Positions 59,834-64,000 of a stretch of DNA of 64,000 nt are shown piece after piece. The position numbers and the translations under genes were made by a program. Every line of letters begins with the position of its first letter. The stretch's first letter is position 1. The notes below the pieces were generated by a model. The model was not told the origin of the DNA. It worked only from the letters and a program-made list of their open reading frames with translations, and searched no databases. Source of the stretch: Caulobacter sp. UNC279MFTsu5.1 (GTDB lineage: Bacteria; Pseudomonadota; Alphaproteobacteria; Caulobacterales; Caulobacteraceae); NCBI RefSeq assembly GCF_900114015.1, contig NZ_FORN01000002.1, forward strand, positions 217,457 to 281,456, read 5' to 3'.

Positions 59834-62161
59834 CTAGCCCGCCATCACCCGCGCCTCGTAGATCACGACCGCCTTCTCCCCCGCCTCGAGCCGCACCCGC
59901 GCGGGGCCGGCGCCCGGCGGCAGCGGCAGGTCCACGGCGAAGAAGCCGTCGCGCTTTTCCGCCGGGGCCTCGAAGACGCCGGCGGGGACGCCGTCGACCA
60001 GGACCTTGGCCGTCTGGCCCGCGTCCTGTCCCCAATGGATCAGTTGCAGGCTCATGCGCCCGGGGCGGCGGTTGAGGGTCATCTCCAGCCACCCGCCGGG
60101 ACCGAGCTTGCGGCCGCTGCGGCCGTTCCACTGGATGATCTCGCCGTTGCCGGCCGTCACCTTGTGGTCGACCTCGGGCTGCTGTTCGCCGAGATAGACC
60201 GCGTCGACCGTGCGGGCGACGGCGTCGATGCGGGCGCGCTCGGCCGCCAGGAAGCCCTGTCCCTCGGCCGTCCAGCGGGCCTTGGTGAAGACCGGGGCGT
60301 AGACGGCCGTGCGGCGGTCGTACTGGGCGTAGAACGGGCTGAAGGTCGCCGTCCCGCCCTGAGCCAGGTCGGCGGCGTAGACGTGCGGCGTCGAGCCAGT
60401 CTTGCGCAACAGGGTCGCCGGAGGGCCGTCGCCCAGCAGGGCCGGGGCGGCCCGTTCGAAGGGGCGCTCGGCCGGGCCGAGGTCGGCGGCCAGCACCAGC
60501 GGACCGCTGACGAAGGCGACGAGGTTGGGATCATCCGGCGTCGGCTCGGCCCGTAGCCGCATCGGCAGGACGAGTTCGACCCGGTCGCCCGCCTTCCAGC
60601 GGCGCTTGAGGCGGGCGTAGCCGTCGCGCCCCGGCCGCCCGATCGGCGCGCCGTTGACCTTGACCAGCGGGGCCGCGCACCAGGCCGGCAGCCGCAGGGC
60701 GATCTCGCGCTCGGCCGCCGGGGCCCGGACGACGCTCAGCCGCACCAGGCCCTCCGCGGGATAGAGGGTGTCGAGCTCGATGGCGAAATCCCCGTCCGGC
60801 AGGTCCAGGCGCGAGGGGATGAAGAGGTTGAGATAGAGGGTGTCGCCGCCCCGCCACCAGATCGAATCGGCGTGCTTGGCGTGGCTCTCCATCCCCGACC
60901 CCACGCAGCACCAGAAGCTGTCCTCGCGGTTGGAGTAGCTGCGCCGCCCGCCCGCGGCCATCGGCATGAAATAGACGAACATGCCGTCGCTCGGCCGCTG
61001 GTGGGCCATGATGTGGTTCAGCTGGGCGCGCTCGTAATAGTCGAACAGCGCGCCCTGCGGCGCCCAGCTCCACAGGCGGCGCGTCAGCTTCAGCATATTG
61101 TAGCTGTTGCAGGCCTCGCAGGTGGTCTCGGCGATGTGGCGGGCGATCTCGTTCGGCTTGCCGAAATGCTCGCGGTCGGAATTGCCGCCAATGACGTAGC
61201 TGTGGTTTTCGGTGACGACCTGGTGGAAGAACCGAGCCGCCCGGGCCTCGGCCGGATCGCCCCCCACCTCGTACAGGCGCGCCAGGCCGATGACCTTGGG
61301 GATCTGGGTGTTGGCGTGCCGGCCGGCCAGCTCGTCACGACCCTCGGCGATAGGGTCGAGCACGGCCTTGTGGCGCAGCCGGCGGGCGACCTTCAGCCAG
61401 CGCTCGTCACCGGTCAGGGCGTAGGTCTCGGCATAGGCCTCGTTGATCCCGCCGTGCTCGGTGATCAGGATCTGTTGCACCTGCTCGTCGCTCAGGCCTT
61501 CGATGATGGTCGCGAAATAGCCGGCCAGGCCCACGGCCACGTCCAGCGCCTTGGGCGTGCCGGCCAGGCGGTGGGCGTCCAGCAGGCCGGCGTGCACCTT
61601 GTGCCAGGTGTAGATCGGCACCCAGCCGTCGTTGAGACTGAAGCCGGTTGAGCGGATGTCGCCCCGGCGCAGCTCCTCGAACACTTGCTTGCCGCCGGCC
61701 GCGTCGGACTGGCCCCAGCGGGTGGTTCCGGCGACATAGCCATCGCCATGGGCGGCCTGCACGCGGGCCAGCTCGGCGACGATGTAGGTCAGGCGATCGC
61801 TCAGCACGGGATCGCCCGTGCCGGCCACCTGCAGGGCGCAGGCGGTCAGGTAGTGGCCCAGGGTGTGGCCAGCGATGCTCTGGGCCTCCCAGCCGCCATA
61901 GACCGGCGCCTTGACCGGCAGGCCGGCGCCCTGGTGGAAGTTGTGCAGCAGTCGGTCGGCGGACAGCGAGACCAGATAGGCGCGGTTGGCCGCCTGAGCC
62001 TGCTGGAAGATCGAGGACTTCAGCGCGACATGGCGGGCTGGCACGGGCTCGGCGACGATGCGGCCGGTTGGCGCGGCCAGGCCCGGCGAGGCCGCGCCGA
62101 CGAAGGCCATGGCGCTGGAGGCCAGCAGAAAGGCGCGTCGACTTGGCCGTTCGTAATCCAT
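59834..62161 (-). CDS. GH127-type beta-L-arabinofuranosidase (DUF1680)
   Basis: 775-residue exported enzyme. Twin-arginine-like signal PSRRAFLLASSAMAFVGAASP. The (alpha/alpha) barrel carries YGGWEAQSIAGHTLGHYLTACAL, the zinc-cysteine cluster TTCEACNSYNMLKL (Glu-x-Cys) and EDSFWCCVGSGMESHAKH (Cys-Cys nucleophile pair), and GWVPIYTWHKVHAGLLDAH. C-terminal beta-domains follow, with a DUF6805-like segment (IIQWNGRSGRKLGPGGWLEM). Families GH127 and GH146 share these motifs. GGGAG is eight bases before the ATG at 62159-62161. Convergent with GH27. Confidence 0.92.
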   Translation of the reverse strand: MDYERPSRRAFLLASSAMAFVGAASPGLAAPTGRIVAEPVPARHVALKSSIFQQAQAANRAYLVSLSADRLLHNFHQGAGLPVKAPVYGGWEAQSIAGHTLGHYLTACALQVAGTGDPVLSDRLTYIVAELARVQAAHGDGYVAGTTRWGQSDAAGGKQVFEELRRGDIRSTGFSLNDGWVPIYTWHKVHAGLLDAHRLAGTPKALDVAVGLAGYFATIIEGLSDEQVQQILITEHGGINEAYAETYALTGDERWLKVARRLRHKAVLDPIAEGRDELAGRHANTQIPKVIGLARLYEVGGDPAEARAARFFHQVVTENHSYVIGGNSDREHFGKPNEIARHIAETTCEACNSYNMLKLTRRLWSWAPQGALFDYYERAQLNHIMAHQRPSDGMFVYFMPMAAGGRRSYSNREDSFWCCVGSGMESHAKHADSIWWRGGDTLYLNLFIPSRLDLPDGDFAIELDTLYPAEGLVRLSVVRAPAAEREIALRLPAWCAAPLVKVNGAPIGRPGRDGYARLKRRWKAGDRVELVLPMRLRAEPTPDDPNLVAFVSGPLVLAADLGPAERPFERAAPALLGDGPPATLLRKTGSTPHVYAADLAQGGTATFSPFYAQYDRRTAVYAPVFTKARWTAEGQGFLAAERARIDAVARTVDAVYLGEQQPEVDHKVTAGNGEIIQWNGRSGRKLGPGGWLEMTLNRRPGRMSLQLIHWGQDAGQTAKVLVDGVPAGVFEAPAEKRDGFFAVDLPLPPGAGPARVRLEAGEKAVVIYEARVMAG

Positions 62162-62284
62162 GACGCCTGCTCCCATTCGAGTTTTTGTCTGATTATTTTC
62201 CGCAAGAAAGCACGGTGCACCGACAGGCTCAAGAGCGGCCGTCTCGCGCCTGATGCGCCGTCGGCGATTTGCAATTCCTGATAA

Positions 62285-62295
62285 TTGTCTGACAA
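62285..62295. promoter_or_regulatory. TTGTC-N-GACAA operator upstream of the GH127-type gene
   Basis: TTGTCTGACAA is a perfect 11-base palindrome in the AT-rich region 120 bases before the GH127-type start and 190 bases downstream in the other direction from the esterase stop. It matches the site upstream of the GH27 gene. The 320-base gap 62162-62481 holds no other clear feature. Confidence 0.5.
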
Positions 62296-62481
62296 GAGGT
62301 TGGGCGCCGATCGGCGAGGTCGGATCGAGCCGGCGCACGGTACGCATTATCGTCCGTGCGTCGTGATCCAGGTGGTGAATCAGTAAACCGACCGGCCCGT
62401 CCCAAAGGGCGGCGCGCCGACGCTCGGCCAACAGCGTCGCGTAAACGCGCCTCTGGTCGATCCTATATCGCCCGGCTTACC

Positions 62482-63465
62482 CTAGACGAATAATTTTTCC
62501 TGGCGCGCGAAGTTGACGAACAGCGGCAACCACAGGCCGTCCGGACCTCCGGGACCTATGCCGAAGCCATGACCGCCACGAGCGAACAAGTGAGTCTCGA
62601 CCGTGACCTTGGCCGCGACCATGGCGTCACGAAGCCGCATCGTATTGGCCACGGGCACCGCGTTGTCGTCTTCGGCGTGCACCAGGAAGGTCGGGGCAGC
62701 CATCGGGGTGACGTTGAGATCCGGCGACCATTCGCGGATCTGGGCCGCCGTCGGCTGGCCGCCAAACAGCGACGGCGCCACCTCCCCGTAGGCGTAGGCG
62801 GGATCGACGCTTTGCACCGGGTAGATTGGCGCCGTCAGCAGCGGCCGGGCGCTGAGCTGGTCCGCGGCGTCGACGGGCTTGTAGAACGGCGTCGAATGCC
62901 GCGTTGCGAGCGTCGTCGTCAGGAAACCGCCGGCGCTGAAGCCCATGACGCCAACCCTCTCCGGGTCGAGATGGAAGCGCGGGGCATTAGCGCGAATGAC
63001 GCGCATCGCCCGCTGGGCGTCGGCCGGCCCGACAACGGCTGGATCGGCCCAGCCGTCCCTCGCCAAGCGATAGATCAGCACGAAACAGGTGATGCCCGCG
63101 CGATTCAGGACGTTGGCGATGTGCGCGCCCTCATGGTCGAAATAGTTCCATTCGAAGCTGCCGCCCGGAATGATCAGCATGGCCGAGCCATTGGGCTGGG
63201 CCGCCGGGAACGCGATCATATACGGCTTCGAGATGCCCTTCGTGCGCCGGCTGCTATAGCCTGGACTCGTCGAGGTCTGCTCGATCACTTCGGTCATGCC
63301 GGGATGCACGGCGCCCGCCGGCGGTTGCGGCCACAATCCAATGACCTCGTCCGCTCGCGCTGAACCTGGCTGGGCAAACGCCCTAGTCGCCGTGCTCAGG
63401 CCCATCGCCGACGCGCCGGCCAACGCCAAGGGGGATTTTACAAAATCGCGCCGTGAAAAGCTCAT
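62482..63465 (-). CDS. Exported alpha/beta-hydrolase, probable carbohydrate esterase
   Basis: 327-residue protein with a textbook twin-arginine signal FSRRDFVKSPLALAGASAMG. The fold contains SAMLIIPGGSFEWNYFDHEGA, catalytic Ser in MGFSAGGFL (G-x-S-x-G), Asp in VHAEDDNAVPV and His in GGHGFGIGPGGP. It resembles dienelactone hydrolase/BD-FAE-type esterases that remove acetyl or feruloyl groups from plant glycans. ATG at 63463-63465 has GGAG five bases upstream; the ORF beyond is not used. It sits between GH127 and the NPCBM gene in the same direction. Confidence 0.88.
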   Translation of the reverse strand: MSFSRRDFVKSPLALAGASAMGLSTATRAFAQPGSARADEVIGLWPQPPAGAVHPGMTEVIEQTSTSPGYSSRRTKGISKPYMIAFPAAQPNGSAMLIIPGGSFEWNYFDHEGAHIANVLNRAGITCFVLIYRLARDGWADPAVVGPADAQRAMRVIRANAPRFHLDPERVGVMGFSAGGFLTTTLATRHSTPFYKPVDAADQLSARPLLTAPIYPVQSVDPAYAYGEVAPSLFGGQPTAAQIREWSPDLNVTPMAAPTFLVHAEDDNAVPVANTMRLRDAMVAAKVTVETHLFARGGHGFGIGPGGPDGLWLPLFVNFARQEKLFV

Positions 63466-63560
63466 AGAAACTCCTGTATTGCGTCCAAACCAATCACGCC
63501 TCCCCGAGGGGAGGGCCGGCGCTCCCAACAACAACGCCGCCGCCATGGCCGGGACATGCT

Positions 63561-64000
63561 CTAGTCGCCGAGCAGCGCCGCGTTGCCCCAGGTGACGACC
63601 GTGGGCGCCTTGTTCTTGGCGGAATTGCCGCGCGCCACCAGCTCGACGATCTTCACGCCGGCTATGTTGGCGCTCAGGGGCTGCGCCGCTTGACCGAAAC
63701 GGGTCGGCTTGGACGTCGCCAGGAGCTTGCCGTCGCCATAGACGGAGAAGGTCACGGCGTCGTCCGTATCGAACGTCGAGTCATCGACTCCGACCTCGGC
63801 GACGAAGCGACGGAATTGACCGTCGGCCCGAACCTCGAACCGCGAGTTGGCGAGCACGCCCAGGCCCGTCCCGTACGCTCTGCCGTCGACGCGCAAGGTC
63901 TGCCGGTAGGGCGTGGCGTCGGCCTGCGCGCCGCCCCATCCGGTATAGGCCGGCGGCTCGCCGTCGTCGGTCGTGCCGCCCCAGGGATTGCGCATCCGAT
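63561..64000 (-). CDS. NPCBM-domain glycoside hydrolase, C-terminal part (5' end off window)
   Basis: About 146 C-terminal residues are visible. They form an NPCBM carbohydrate-binding module: TLRVDGRAYGTGLGVLANSRFEVR, RRFVAEVGVDDSTFD, VTFSVYGDGKLLATSKPTRFG and KIVELVARGNSA. NPCBM modules are usually attached to the C-terminus of GH27 or related galactosidases. The frame continues beyond the right edge, so the catalytic part is unseen; the ATG at 63993-63995 is only an internal Met. Confidence 0.8.
   Translation of the reverse strand, partial: RMRNPWGGTTDDGEPPAYTGWGGAQADATPYRQTLRVDGRAYGTGLGVLANSRFEVRADGQFRRFVAEVGVDDSTFDTDDAVTFSVYGDGKLLATSKPTRFGQAAQPLSANIAGVKIVELVARGNSAKNKAPTVVTWGNAALLGD

Overview
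The window is high-GC, densely coded alphaproteobacterial DNA that most resembles Caulobacter or a close relative in the Caulobacterales. The lineage clues are an Usg protein, a bufferin-type copper RiPP operon, exact copies of the GTAACC-N16-CGAA promoter motif known for the Caulobacter ECF factor SigF, DUF5985 membrane proteins, an ECF sigma factor paired with a DUF6768 protein, and periplasmic plant-glycan hydrolases. No rRNA, tRNA, CRISPR array, integrase or intact insertion sequence was found. The assignment is inferred from gene content and motifs; no database was searched.

Layout. (1) 1-5 kb, heat-shock island: two Hsp20 genes behind a ROSE-type RNA thermometer, two small conserved genes, usg, and groES-groEL. 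The hsp20 and groES transcripts start from near-identical RpoH-like promoters. (2) 5.3-9.2 kb, bufferin/SigF-type locus: bufA-bufB-bufC, a divergent porin-like outer-membrane protein and a CxxC protein, each preceded by an exact GTAACC-N16-CGAA. (3) 9.3-10.3 kb, tetR-yciI behind a double palindromic operator. (4) 10.7-19.8 kb, an eleven-gene Trb-type type IV secretion operon without coupling protein, relaxase or integrase, followed by an ECF sigma factor with a DUF6768 partner. (5) 20.9-29.9 kb, ion and envelope functions: a CPA1 antiporter, NhaA with a structured leader, a peroxiredoxin-like/prolyl-hydroxylase fusion, a Pal-like lipoprotein, a KdpDE-like two-component pair and several tiny membrane proteins. 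(6) 30-33.8 kb, a secreted nuclease, a decayed HxlR gene, and a persulfide/sulfide detoxification cluster (BigR-like repressor, persulfide dioxygenase, rhodanese, TauE/SafE exporter) around one symmetric operator. (7) 34.3-50.9 kb, a stress and envelope region: MscS, degenerate receiver, SLC13 permease, MarR, trehalose synthesis (otsB-otsA), DUF5985 pair, ClC channel, DUF305, a PBP-type carboxypeptidase with SPOR domain, quinoprotein glucose dehydrogenase and a GFA protein. Seven copies of a palindrome of the type ATCGT-N3-ACGAT lie at promoters here and suggest one undescribed regulon. (8) 50.9-52.4 kb, gene remnants including a broken AraC regulator. (9) 52.4-64 kb, a glycan utilisation locus: polysaccharide deacetylase, GH31 with PA14, GH62, GH27, GH127-type, an esterase and an NPCBM-carrying enzyme cut by the window end. 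The set fits removal of xylose, arabinose and galactose side chains from hemicellulose.

The observations that look newest are the ATCGT-N3-ACGAT palindrome family, two uncharacterised members attached to the bufferin locus by shared promoters, the structured leader of nhaA, and the solitary Trb apparatus coupled to an ECF/DUF6768 pair.
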